A stretch of DNA of 64,000 nucleotides from Branchiostoma lanceolatum (Eukaryota > Chordata > Leptocardii > Amphioxiformes > Branchiostomatidae), in NCBI RefSeq assembly GCF_035083965.1, contig NC_089735.1, positions 15,746,501 to 15,810,500 of the forward strand. The letters run 5' to 3'. Shown piece by piece: positions 22,501 to 31,429 of the stretch. The notes under the pieces were generated by a model that was given only the letters and a program-made list of their open reading frames with translations, searched no databases and was not told the origin of the DNA. Each line of letters opens with the position of its first letter. The first letter of the stretch is position 1. The translations under genes were made by a program, and so were the position numbers.

Positions 22501-23022
22501 CTTGTCAACATTGTTAACACGCACTGTCTGTACAGTATATACCCTTTATATGCATTGTTTCATGTTGCAATTAGCCCTCGGGCAAGAACTAAAACACAAT
22601 ATTAAGTTGTCACGTTTCATGCAAGTAAGCCTCATACATTGCCTGTGTTGTTCACCTTGTAGTGCCTAGTGGTACATTAGTCAGCAAGTTTCCTTACTGT
22701 TTCTGTAGCACGGTGTATTTTTTTTACATGGATGTTTTTTTTTTTTTGCTAGCCCTTTCCCTTTAACGTGATCAGAAAACACACACAGCCCCCTACTTAA
22801 CGTCCCTTCCGAAAGACGGGCGCAACGCAAACCGAGATGCCCTTCCCAGGATTCGAACCGTTGTTTCCCAGTTACCAAATAATTGGAACCAGGAGCTCGT
22901 CTACGAGGCTGTTACCAGTTGAGCTACAGGGATATCCCTCATACATTGCCTGTATAGTAACAAAATCCTTTACCTTGTCCTAGTGCTGACGGAAGGGTCA
23001 CGAGAAGAACTAGGTACCACAT
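13325..23022 (-). CDS. G2: secreted CUB-kringle-trypsin serine protease, 511 aa (locus span)
   Basis: Eleven exons give an unbroken 511-codon frame. ATG opens a signal peptide ([16 protein letters not shown]) with A at -3. Then come one CUB (three exons), one kringle with all six Cys (two exons), a Thr/Ser/Pro-rich linker, and an S1 domain with activation site TAR-IIGG, WPWQ, TAAHC, DNDIALI, TGWG, GVDACQ and GDSGGPM. The triad is intact and Asp189 predicts Lys/Arg specificity. SECGVPS before the cleavage site can tether the light chain. The kringle has PDGNN where plasminogen-type kringles have an Asp-x-Asp lysine-binding pair, so lysine binding is doubtful. Convergent with G1; same architecture as G5. 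I know of no vertebrate protease with exactly CUB-kringle-S1 order. Confidence 0.9.
13606..13652. repeat. Perfect 20-bp hairpin, 7-base loop
   Basis: ATGGAACAAAATGGGAACGA followed after AATGGAC by its exact reverse complement. In G2 intron 10. Confidence 0.9.
14100..14251 (-). CDS. G2 exon 10: segment with Asp189
   Basis: [18 protein letters not shown] to [16 protein letters not shown]; acceptor GATGTAG, donor GTAAG, phase 1-0. Confidence 0.9.
14899..15132. mobile_element. MITE family 2 copy
   Basis: Ends GGGCCCTGTCACACTTG and CACAAGTGTGACAGGGCC are inverted. Internal TAAGTTTG and GCGACTC blocks match the copy at 51970. In G2 intron 9; partial further pieces flank it at 14690-14898 and 15133-15190. 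Confidence 0.75.
15219..15478 (-). CDS. G2 exon 9: Asp102 segment (two exons fused)
   Basis: Runs from [11 protein letters not shown] through [17 protein letters not shown] and TGWGDTL. G1, G3 and G4 have an intron before the MHP equivalent; it is missing here. Phase 2-1. Confidence 0.9.
15818..15897 (-). CDS. G2 exon 8: His57 segment
   Basis: [19 protein letters not shown]; note CGAS where CGGS is usual. Acceptor TGGCAG, donor GTACGG, phase 0-2. Confidence 0.88.
16339..16545 (-). repeat. Tandem duplication (2 x ~98 bp) spanning the G2 exon 7 donor
   Basis: Both copies start GTTTAAAACAAGATG and end in GGCCAACTCCCC. The second includes the exon end and donor; in the first the donor GT is lost (reads ATAAC instead of GTAAC). 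Confidence 0.75.
16520..16704 (-). CDS. G2 exon 7: Thr/Ser linker and activation site
   Basis: [17 protein letters not shown] stalk, then [14 protein letters not shown] and SWPWQ. Acceptor CCTACAG has a weak pyrimidine tract but gives the needed phase 1; donor GTAACT, phase 0. Confidence 0.85.
16778..17862. mobile_element. ~1.1-kb element with 23-bp inverted ends
   Basis: TAACGTTGGGTAACATAAATTCG at the left end and its exact reverse complement at the right. No recognisable transposase; one 108-codon frame inside has no family. In G2 intron 6. Confidence 0.7.
18225..18440 (-). repeat. Tandem array copying the kringle exon 6 end and donor, 4 copies
   Basis: CACAGGGAGTGATGT preceded by CTTAC recurs with starts at 18231, 18297, 18354 and 18420 (spacing 66, 57, 66). 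The last is the true exon end. Two extra copies keep the donor; the first has CTTAT, so its GT is AT. Confidence 0.85.
18425..18563 (-). CDS. G2 exon 6: kringle second half
   Basis: [17 protein letters not shown] and [10 protein letters not shown] supply Cys3-Cys6. Acceptor GATCTAG, donor GTAAG, phase 0-1. The exon end plus donor are tandemly copied three more times downstream. Confidence 0.9.
18770..19112 (-). mobile_element. SINE family B copy
   Basis: Minus strand shows a tRNA-like head (GTGGTAGCGTAGTGGCAGGG, box B GGTTTGAATCC) and a body with CACTTTATTCAGGTG. In G2 intron 5. Confidence 0.7.
19138..19253 (-). CDS. G2 exon 5: kringle first half
   Basis: [11 protein letters not shown] and GKTCQRWD are kringle signatures with Cys1 and Cys2. 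Acceptor TTTTAAG, donor GTAAGT, phase 1-0. Same 116-bp length as the matching G5 exon. Confidence 0.9.
19365..19800 (+). repeat. CACT/CAGT tetranucleotide tract
   Basis: About 430 bp of GTCA, CACT and CATT units with direction changes, ending just past the G2 exon 4 donor. Peptide-like frames here are repeat artefacts. Confidence 0.9.
19816..19962 (-). CDS. G2 exon 4: CUB C-terminal part
   Basis: [18 protein letters not shown] and [10 protein letters not shown] close the CUB; acceptor GCTACAG, donor GTGAGT, phase 1-1. A long (CACT)n-type tract begins just downstream. Confidence 0.85.
20117..20447 (+). repeat. Tandem duplication, 2 x ~165 bp
   Basis: AATGTATxGCAATTTACAGA ... ACTAATACAGACTTAG ... 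GCGTGTTTxTAGGCTAATT appears twice in G2 intron 3. Confidence 0.8.
20906..21023 (-). CDS. G2 exon 3: CUB middle part
   Basis: Encodes [17 protein letters not shown] and [14 protein letters not shown]; acceptor CTTAAG, donor GTAAG, phase 0-1. The DVWDLAAPN motif resembles G3/G4 DLFAPN. Confidence 0.82.
21420..21517 (-). CDS. G2 exon 2: CUB N-terminal part
   Basis: [13 protein letters not shown] and [17 protein letters not shown]; acceptor CTTACAG, weak donor GTCGGT chosen because the next exon needs phase 0. Confidence 0.82.
22685..22945 (-). mobile_element. tRNA-derived SINE (family A), with head
   Basis: On the minus strand the head shows box A-like GTAGCTCAACTGGTAACAG and box B GGTTCGAATCC, followed by a body with CGTCTTTCGGAAGGGACGTT. 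It lies in G2 intron 1, ~30 bp from the exon 1 donor. Confidence 0.75.
22974..23022 (-). CDS. G2 exon 1: signal peptide
   Basis: [16 protein letters not shown] followed by a GTAAAG donor in phase 1. Hydrophobic core with small residues before the cleavage point. No other ATG nearby in frame fits. Confidence 0.88.
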
Positions 23023-23810
23023 AGTGAAGCTTCTTGTGCGGACAAAGACTACGTCTCTAAACAGCTCCCTTTAACCGTGTTCGGCTCGGAATTAACCTGA
23101 CAGTATCCAAGTATAAGCCAATGTAAGATTAGCAGTAAAAATGGCAAATGTTGACACGCCTAATGTAAATGCCAAGCACTAGCATAGTACGCACTGTGCT
23201 GTCTGGAAATGGGTTAAAGATAACTCATAATCATTTATCAAACAAATTTTCCCGCTTGTGTCGGACGGTAGGTGCTTAATGTGTCAACAAAACGGAGATA
23301 ACAACTACCCACATTGTCAATAAAGGATATCTGAAAATCAATATCTTTTATATAAACTATGCCCCAGGAACTGGTTGAAAGCAGTCCGACGTCGTTATTG
23401 GGGCAAAGTATACATAATCAATTCCAAAATATTTCCACATTGTCTTGGCAAAATGTGAGGTAAAAAAAACGCGGTTGAAAATTCATGAAAATTTACTTTG
23501 ATATAATTCCAACACAGAGGAGAATGCAGATGGTGTATAAAGTGCGCATGCCTTAGCAGAACGCTTGCAATTGTCAATGATCCGTTTCAATACTATTTAG
23601 TGGGGTGCAAATGTGCTTGAAGACTAAAGAAATTTAAAATGATGTACGATATGTACCAAAACAGAAGATAGGTTCCCCAGTGGTAGATTCAATTTGCGGA
23701 AGAACTAATGGCCAGAAGATTATATCTAGAGAAGATAATAGCACTGTTTGTAGACAGCAACAGATATTCATTGAGATCATTGCAGTCGCTGTGATGGCTA
23801 ATGAGATCTC

Positions 23811-24053
23811 CTAGGGCGGGTATTTCACTGGACTGCGGCACGCTCCGGAGACCTCGTCCTGAATTGGATTTGTGTAACCATTGACTTCCTAATAGTAATA
23901 TCATGCAAAACGTACATTTATGACTAGATACGACAACAAAACACATAAAGCGTTCAATGATTCTTTTTCATCGATGCAATTCTTTGAGTGCTCTGTCAAA
24001 TCGCTCGGCCGCAGCGAAGTCGCCAACTTGCCGCAGCTCCAGTAAGATACCCA
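23811..24053 (-). mobile_element. MITE family 1, diverged inverted copy
   Basis: Reverse complement carries the family landmarks: GCGGCCGAGCGATTTGACA, GTGTTTTGTTGTCGT and TACGTTTTGCATGATATT. Confidence 0.6.
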
Positions 24054-24324
24054 CATTAGAGACGATAACAATTTCATTAACATCATCCGAATGTCTGAAA
24101 TGACTTATCAGATTTATTTCTAATTACTTCAAATCAATCACCATTATATATATTAAGTCTTGGACAGTCCTACGCCTCTGTGCTGGTATATCTCGTCACG
24201 TGGGAGAGCGGCAGGTGGTGCATGTATAGGAGAAAGCGAGGGTTGTTTAATGGGTATACGTGAACCACCGTTGTTACGAAGATAAAGATCCTTTCACTGG
24301 ACGACGTCACCTTCTCCCAGAATG

Positions 24325-24870
24325 GTGGGGTCGCGGTGGCACAGTGGCTAGCGTTCATAGCCGGCTCTACCGGGCCTTTTTTTTGTGGCTTATAATACAC
24401 TTTTCGTAGCCAGCCCGTAACCATCAGCCAAACTGTAACCATGGTTACGGGCTGGCTGCGAAAAGTGTATCATTTGCCAAAAAATCCCGGTAGAGACTGC
24501 TATAGGGGCTACGCAGTGGCAGTGTGTTTGGACTAGAACCCAGATGTCCTGGGTTACAATGAATCCGGGGTCCCCTGACTTGTCCCGTTGACGTTGTGCC
24601 CTTCGGAAAGGCCCTTAACACAATTTTCCTCACTTCACTCAGGTGAAGATGAGTACCTGGCTTCGGTTAGTGACGGCCTTCGGATAGGACGTTAAATGAA
24701 CGTGTTCAAGGAGAGCCACACCGCCATGGACGTTAAGAACTTGCCACACTTATCAAAAAGAGTAGAGATCTATCCAGGTGTGAGTTGATAAGATAGATCT
24801 GCCCGGATATGCAGCTATTACTCTTCAGTACAAACCTGGTTTACCGGGTATGCAATAAAAAGAAAAAGGA
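24325..24870 (+). mobile_element. SINE family B copy split by the foldback element
   Basis: Head pieces (GTGGCACAGTGGCTAGCG) lie before the foldback. The body (CCCTTCGGAAAGGCCCTTAA, CTTCACTCAGGTG, CTTCGGATAGGACGTTAAAT) and a tail (GCAGCTATTACTCTTCAGTA) lie after it. Between G2 and G3. Confidence 0.6.
24365..24495. mobile_element. 131-bp foldback element inside a SINE
   Basis: Arms of ~55 bp: CTCTACCGGG ... CAGCCCGTAACCAT against ATGGTTACGGGCTG ... CCCGGTAGAG, with a ~16-base loop. It separates the two parts of a tRNA-like SINE. Confidence 0.7.
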
Positions 24871-25362
24871 CATTGCCGAAAATTGTTCTCTATTACTTTG
24901 TGAAGTTTTCAGAAGTGCAATTTGTCCTATAAATTTGTTGTAAAGTTTTACTTTTAACGATCTGATTCAAATGTGCCCTGATCTTATATTAAGTCTTCAT
25001 GAAATGGTACTCATTGGCAGCTCAATGGGAAAACTCAATGTTCTGTACTGTAGCTATACTGTAGGGGGTGGGGGTGGTACGGAATAACACGCATGGCGGT
25101 GTACGTGGGACTTGTGTGCAATTCTATACTACTTAGATTTCTTACATTTTCGCACAACACGTATTATCTTCTGTCTCTCAAATGCACATTTTCACAAATA
25201 AGTTGATGAATTGACAAATTTTCAATCTACTCAGAGAAAGCTGGATACTTGAATCCCTTATCCTAGGCAGTCCACCTGTATTTTCGTCTTTTGCTCAAAT
25301 ACTCTGCTTACAACTGACAACAACAGAGAGAGAATTCCAACAATTTGAAAAGTTCTAGATTT

Positions 25363-25368
25363 TTTATT
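25363..25368 (-). terminator. G3 polyadenylation signal AATAAA
   Basis: AATAAA on the minus strand ~120 bases beyond the stop. Confidence 0.6.
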
Positions 25369-25487
25369 CAGATCTCTGCTCACGATCTTTAAAGCTAAAA
25401 GTACAACGTATTGAAAAAGACACTGGGGTCATTTCTCGGTGATGTAGGCGTGAGCTTCTCATGTCTAGGTAAAGCGCATGCGCGTGT

Positions 25488-25655
<168 letters not shown>

Positions 25656-25988
25656 TTAAGGGCAACATAACAACCAAAATTATTATTGACACCATGTACA
25701 AAATGTACATGTTTGTGTTTTCGGTCACTTGCCATTGGGTCAATGGAAGATGCTACTAGTTTACAGGGAGGTGTTGTTTTTTGGTCTGCATTGTTCTCTT
25801 TAGAAGAGCTGATATTTTTTGCCATGGGTTAAACGGTTGGCGTTTTTAAAATAAAAATGACGTTTTGAACAGAGCGAACGATATAAGGTAGCAATCAGAC
25901 GTATGCTGCACTATTAGACTCGCTCCTGAAGCTTCACAAAAAAAAGCAGTAACAGCGGTTAAAGATCTCGACAGTTGCTGACACTGAC

Positions 25989-26146
25989 CTGGCAGGCGTC
26001 GGTTTGCCCCATGGGCCATCCCGCACACAGCATGTTGGACGACACGTCCCCTCCGTACCAGTTGGCCGAGTTGCACGTGTTCCAGTCGATAATCTCCACC
26101 TCGCCCTGCTGTAGCTGATCGGCCATAACTATCTGGAAGTTGGCAC
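25989..26146 (-). CDS. G3 exon 8: segment with Asp189
   Basis: FQIVMADQLQQGEVEIIDW to NMLCAGWPMGQTDACQ; acceptor TTCACAG, donor GTCAGT, phase 1-0. S1 Asp retained. Confidence 0.87.
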
Positions 26147-26233
26147 CTGTGAAGTAATGATACATTAAACATGCAGTAAGACTTATGATTAATTTTCCAG
26201 GATGATTTCTCTCTCTCTCTTTCGCTCTCTTTC

Positions 26234-26234
<1 letters not shown>

Positions 26235-26307
<73 letters not shown>
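26235..26307 (+). repeat. (GT)n microsatellite in the damaged G3 intron
   Basis: Over 35 GT units between G3 exons 7 and 8, close to where the TGWG segment should be. Confidence 0.95.
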
Positions 26308-26308
<1 letters not shown>

Positions 26309-26379
26309 GGGTGGAGGTAGGAGATTAAAAAAAGGCACAGAATTGTAGCACGTAGATATCGTAACAATGGTATTAAAGA

Positions 26380-26529
26380 TATGTAACAGCTAGTCTGACT
26401 GGGGAACTCTCCGGGTGCGACGCACACAGGGCTGACGTAATTGTTGATGGTTGCGTCATGGTTGAGTTTCAGCAGCGCGATGTCGTTGTCACTGCTGCTG
26501 GCGCCGTTGTAGCCCTCGTGAATGACAAT
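26380..26529 (-). CDS. G3 exon 7: Asp102 segment, 3' end truncated
   Basis: IVIHEGYNGASSSDNDIALL then SPVCVAPGEF and SCYI. Homology stops there: no TGWG and no donor at the family position. The low-coordinate boundary is where similarity ends, not a proven splice site. In-phase GTs occur slightly earlier, after EFP and after QTS. Confidence 0.6.
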
Positions 26530-26589
26530 CTAGGTCGTGGAATTTGAAAAAAAAAATCAGAGGAAAGAAAATCATCCGGCTCCTGCATT

Positions 26590-26895
26590 TCCAAAAAATG
26601 TTATTAGGGGGTCTGAACCTGCACTTAAGCTGCACCACTTACAATCTTCCCCAAAAGCTGTCTACCACTAGAATAACACAACCACAGCATGTCTAGAACA
26701 CGAGATATCGAAATCGGACGCTCTGCTGCAGTACCGTAACAATTCGTTCGGAGGCCCAAAATCTACTATTTCTTCGACAGGACATAACTTGATTACATAC
26801 CAAGTTTCGCGGAAATCAATCCATAGCTTCTGGACTTATGCTGCTTAACCAGAAACATGCAACTTAACATACAAACATCGAAACGCTACCTTCCT
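26590..26895 (+). repeat. Dispersed repeat family D, copy 1
   Basis: Shares CTCTGCTGCAGTACCGTA, CCAAGTTTCGCGGAAATCAA and a TTATGCTG end with the copies at 31085 and 58770. In G3 intron 6. Confidence 0.55.
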
Positions 26896-27185
26896 GGCGA
26901 AGGTGATAATAAAGTAAGCTAAGGACGACACATTTTATCTGCATACATGAATTTGGAAGATAATGGACGAAATATCAAAATGTATCTGGTGATTTCTCAC
27001 TTCTTCACATATGACATTTCATAATTCAGTAATAGCTACATGTAAGATGCACTTTATCATTTCACTTCCGTTACTAAACGGAAGCCGTACCTACAAGCCA
27101 GTAAGCTAAATACGCCCTGTTAGACTTTGTCAGTGGAGCATAAGCGAGAACTCTCAAAAGAGACTCTGAAGAACATGTACGTTAC

Positions 27186-27276
27186 CCTCTGTACGCCGAT
27201 GTTCTGTTGGCGCGCGTCGGTGGACTCTCGGGTGTGACTGCCGAGTCGGACGGTCCACTGAGACGTGTAGGAGGCC
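27186..27276 (-). CDS. G3 exon 6: segment after His57
   Basis: SYTSQWTVRLGSHTRESTD through NIGVQR; acceptor AATGCAG, donor GTAAC, phase 2-0. Confidence 0.86.
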
Positions 27277-27352
27277 CTGCATTCATCAAGACAAGTGGTA
27301 AGAATAAATGAAAAAACACCGTACTGAGAGGTTTAGATGTACGTGCAAACTT

Positions 27353-27665
27353 ATGCTTAGGTCCCAGTTGCGCCGATGCCAGTAGGGGGTGTAGTCCCGG
27401 CCGGGCCCCGAAGCCACAAATTTGTCGCGGTGGACCGCCGGGTACCGGGGGTTAACTTGCAAGTGTTCCCACGATTATCTCGCGGCGTCTATTTGTTACC
27501 GGGTCCCGCGTTGATTTTTAGTCTGAATTGAAATAAATTGGAGTCCCGGCCGATCCCCAAAATAGTCCGGCTGCCGCAGTGTGTCCTACGGGCCCATGTA
27601 GGGGTTACGCCCGAAAGTACAAAAAAAAACCAGCCCGTCAACTACCCAATTGGGACCTAAGCATA
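27353..27665. mobile_element. ~313-bp MITE with inverted ends
   Basis: TATGCTTAGGTCCCAGTTG on the left against CAATTGGGACCTAAGCATA on the right. GC-rich interior with CCCGGCCGG blocks. In G3 intron 5. Confidence 0.75.
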
Positions 27666-27842
27666 ACATAGACTCGTGGATCCAATTGCAAGTTTGTCAA
27701 TGTTAACAGAACTTTAAAAAAATTCTAATTCAGTAGTCTTTCAATGCCCTCCGTCCTTCACTCACGGTCATTAACAGTTTATGGACACAATTCTATACAC
27801 ATCATCACTGACAACATCGAGGCAAGAAGTGCAGCTACGTAC

Positions 27843-27931
27843 CCATCAAAGCAGTGCGCAGCCGTGAGAATCCAGCCGGGAGCGATGAGGGACCCGCCAC
27901 ACGCATGCGCACCGTACTTCGCCAGAGATGC
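27843..27931 (-). CDS. G3 exon 5: His57 segment
   Basis: [18 protein letters not shown]; acceptor CTGCAAG, donor GTACGT, phase 0-2. Confidence 0.88.
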
Positions 27932-28129
27932 CTTGCAGAAAAAAATGGCTGTCATTCTGTGAATTCACACCGTTGACTTTTAATCAAAATTGTCTCCTAC
28001 AAAAATTTCTGTCCACTAGATACTATTTATAACATTTGTAAACAATATACATGGTCCCATAGCCTTTATTGAGGCCGTAGGGGCAGGGGGTTGTTATCCT
28101 CCGTGTCTAGTGCACGGTCTTTTAAAGCG

Positions 28130-28310
28130 GAGCCCAACACACTCCTTCCACCGCCTTTTGCCTTCCCAGCCTACGTCAGGTACCCATTTCTACACCTTGG
28201 TGAAGGTAGGAAAGTGAAGGGCCTTTCTCAAGGGCGCAATATCGGTGGCATGTCAGGAGATTCGAACAAATGACCTGGAACAAATACAAGCACGCAAGCA
28301 CGACGCCGCA
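28130..28310 (-). mobile_element. SINE family B fragment
   Basis: GTCAGGTACCCATTTCTACA, GGCCTTTCTCAAGGGCGCAA and a degenerate box B place it in family B. In G3 intron 4. Confidence 0.55.
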
Positions 28311-28426
28311 ATGTCACAATGTGGTCACTATATTCACTACATTAGAGAACTGTCTTACATAGCTACAAAGAATCATAACTATCAACTTGAATGTTATCAA
28401 AATGACTTTAAAGAAGCAGAAGTCAC

Positions 28427-28553
28427 CATCCATGGCCAGCTGTTGGCGACCGCAGTGGTTCCTCCCACCACCCGTGCGAGGGAAGGGCTGATGGCCGGAC
28501 TGCCGCAGGCCACTGGTGTAGCCGTGGTAGTGGTGACAGTACCGCCGAAGGTA
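28427..28553 (-). CDS. G3 exon 4: linker and activation site
   Basis: TVTTTTTATPVACGSPA, then LAR-VVGG and SWPWM (Gln usual in the last place). Start may be 28553 or 28556, as two AGs lie three bases apart; both keep phase 2. Confidence 0.82.
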
Positions 28554-28596
28554 CTACTCGTAAATACAGAGAATATCCATCAATGTAGGTGTTTGA

Positions 28597-28764
28597 GAGG
28601 GAGAGCTCTAGAGAGGGGGGAGAGGGAGATGTAAAAGGAGGAAAGAGAGAGATAGAACGTGAGAGAGAGGGGGAGAGAGGGGAGAGAGAGGGAGGGAGAG
28701 ATAGGTAGGGAAAGGGAGTAAGAGAGACAGACAGAATGAGGAGGAGAGAGAGCGATAGGGGGAA

Positions 28765-28807
<43 letters not shown>

Positions 28808-28871
28808 GAGGGATGAAAGAGAGTGAGGCAGGAGAGAAGGAGAGAAAGAGGGAGAAGGAGAGAGAGAGTCG
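28597..28871 (+). repeat. Polypurine (GA)n tract
   Basis: About 275 bases nearly all purine on the plus strand, within G3 intron 3. Confidence 0.9.
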
Positions 28872-29088
28872 ATGCACGTTTGGTACAGATAACATGAAGT
28901 AAAAGCGTTTGTCTTCTCTATATGTGTCTTATGTTAACAAATACTTTCCCTGACCCCCCCCCCCACTTCCTACTGCATGCACCTTGAATTTTTATCTAAG
29001 CATTCACCATCTTTATTGCAAAACGATTGAGAAATGGCGGAGATAAAAACGCCATGCATCTGAGGCAGAGTTTGCTGAAACAATTTAC

Positions 29089-29203
29089 CTGTACGATGCC
29101 TGGAACCCGCGGTCCTTGGTGATCCAGTCGGACACGAACCTGACAACTAGATTGTTGGACGCCGACAGGTAGATGGGTGGTTTGTCATCCCCACACCACT
29201 TCC
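29089..29203 (-). CDS. G3 exon 3: CUB C-terminal third
   Basis: KWCGDDKPPIYLSASN then DRGFQASY; 115 bp, the same length as G4 exon 3. Acceptor CTGAAG, donor GTAAAT, phase 1-2. Confidence 0.88.
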
Positions 29204-29288
29204 CTTCAGTGATAGGTAATCAGAGAGAAGCGATCAGATTAGTTTGTCACGTTTCTTGCATAGTAGTTGTGAGGTAGAGATATTGTAT

Positions 29289-30431
29289 AAGCCCCGTTAT
29301 AGCCGAGCATGGCCTCCCGACCTTCCCCTAACCATTGTTTGGGAGTCGTTCGGGAACTAAGTCGGCTGTGGTCGGCTGGTGTCCGGCGCTGTGGACGTCA
29401 CGGCATGTCTGGAATGGGTTGGCCCGTGGTTGGCTGGTGGTTGGGAGTAAGTCAGCAGTGGTCAGGGTATGTTTGATGGAGTCAAGTTTGACTCTTAACC
29501 TTAAGCCTAGGTTACACATAGCCGAACAGGGCTCCCGAACGCTAGCCGACTCAGGTCGGCTGAAGTTCGGGAGCAGTCTGACCAGTTTTTGGGCCACGCC
29601 TATCTTTGGCGCCGAACATGCGCCGAAGATGCGCCAATCATCTCCTAACCAGTAAACGAATTACTCCCGAATGAGCTCCGAATGCTTTCTAGCCTACTCC
29701 CAACCATCCCGACCTCTAGCCGCAGACTGCCGAATCTCTTCTGACTAATCCTTGACCGATTGCAGACCCTCTCGCGACTTTCAAAAGAGGGGTCATTTTC
29801 GGTTTTAATTAAAATAATTCATTCTATTATGTTGTTAACATCACCGAGAGATCGAATTCGGATCATGGTTAGCTTTAATACTGCTTTTAGTGTTCTTCTT
29901 TGTTTTTGGTCGTGTGAAGGTCGGGGGTGATTCGCCCACGTTCCAACAGTAGTCACTTGGTTGAGAATTAGTTAGCAGAGATTTGTCTACGGCCTTGGGG
30001 TGAGTTATGGGCAGGTTGGAAACTAGTTGGGAGTAGGTCAGTAGTGTTTCTGGCGTGGTTAAGGTTCTAATTTTACTACTGACTCAATCCCGAATACCAG
30101 CCGAGCACTAGCCGACCGCACCGAACACCAGCCGAACACCAGCCGACCCATTTCAGACCCTCCGTCCAGAGCCGAATGTTTTGAAATTTTCAAAACATTC
30201 GGCTTGCGCAGCCGAACACCAGCCGACTCAGCCGAACGCCAGCCGACTCAGCCGAACGCCAGCCTAGCTAGCTCCCGAATCACTCTAACCATGGTCGGGG
30301 GAGAGTCGGGAGGCCATGTTCGGCTATGTGTAACCTGGGCTTTAAACTAGTCAGACTGCTCCCGACCTACCGCCAACCTTGGTTGGCTTGTGGTCGGGAG
30401 CCATGTTCAGCTATGTGTAGAAGGGGGTTAA
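29289..30431. mobile_element. Outer, older inverted-repeat element around the TTAA element
   Basis: AGCCGAGCATGGCCTCCCGA on the left pairs with TCGGGAGCCATGTTCAGCT on the right, outside the inner element's ends. This suggests a related element inserted into an earlier copy. In G3 intron 2. Confidence 0.5.
29505..30341. mobile_element. GCCGA-rich inverted-repeat element flanked by TTAA
   Basis: Ends read inward as CCTAGGTTACACATAGCCGA and CCCAGGTTACACATAGCCGA, with TTAA on both sides (29501-29504, 30342-30345), as for piggyBac-type insertions. The interior is full of GCCGAACACCAGCCGAC repeats in both orientations. Confidence 0.65.
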
Positions 30432-30777
30432 GGCTTCAAAAGTGCACGAGGGACGATTAGATTTCAAATGCCTTATACAAAATTGGTCGCAATTGCATTA
30501 ACAAATCTAAACACAATGCCACAGGTGATCCAGTTTTAACTAGTCCATTTTCTTGCGCTTATTACTAAGCATAAGCTTTAGAATGAACGTTTGCTTCAAT
30601 GAGCAATCGATACATTTGTAGACAACGTAGTGTGGATGAAATATGTATATGTTGTGTTTTATATGAAACCTGTAAACCCTGCATCAATTCAGCGCTAGAG
30701 AGGCTGCAATTGCGGGTAGTTTCTGACCAATAAAAACCTTACTACAAAACAAGACAAAACAAGACAAAATAGCGTAC

Positions 30778-31017
30778 CAACAAAGTAGTTGGGGGCAAAC
30801 AGGTCGTAGATTTCGACATAATCCACGCACGGTCCTCCGCTCTGGAAAACTGACGGGCCCTCTAGCGCAAAGTCGCTGAACTGCAGTAACACTTTTGCCC
30901 CGGATGCGACCACGATGTCCCATTGGCAGTTGGAGTTGTGCGGGTAGTTACGGTCGGGGTAGTTCGGGCTTGCGAAAGTCCCCGAAGCACCGCTAAGGGG
31001 CTCACCGCAGTTTTGTC
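30778..31017 (-). CDS. G3 exon 2: CUB N-terminal two thirds
   Basis: NCGEPLSGASGTF, NYPHNSNCQWDI and CVDYVEIYDLFAPN in one 240-bp exon; acceptor TTCACAG, donor GTACG, phase 1-1. Strongly similar to G4 exon 2. Confidence 0.9.
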
Positions 31018-31084
31018 CTGTGAAGCAAAACTAGATTATATTCTTTCTTATGGTCATGTTGATGAAAAATGATGCAATTGCTTT

Positions 31085-31375
31085 CTTATTGCATGACCAC
31101 AATCTGCTAGAGGGTCCGAACCTACTCCACGTCTTCTTTACATCAAAAGCTATCTGCCTACAAAAATAAGACCACAGCACAAAAGATACAAGAGCCGGAA
31201 ATTCTGCTGCAGCACCAAGGTCACACAACAGAGGGCCAAAACTTTACCCTGACCTTCACCTTCCCAAGAGCTACCCACTTACCAAATATCTTTACAATCC
31301 ATCCAGTCGTTCCTAAGTTATGCTGACTACAAATAGTTGGAAACACAAACAAGTACACAGACTATTGAGAAAAAC
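31085..31375 (+). repeat. Dispersed repeat family D, copy 2
   Basis: GGAAATTCTGCTGCAGCACC, CTACCCACTTACCAAATATC, AGTCGTTCCTAAGTTATGCT. In G3 intron 1. Confidence 0.55.
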
Positions 31376-31429
31376 TATACATCAATGAAGGTAAGAAGTT
31401 TCACTTATATTCATTCATTGGTTCAGCAT

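Larger units (their letters stand above)
23023..25362. other. Intergenic region upstream of G2 and downstream of G3
   Basis: Contains a MITE family 1 copy and a split SINE. No TATA box was found close to the G2 start. The remainder (about 23100-23800 and 24900-25360) shows nothing I can name. Confidence 0.5.
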
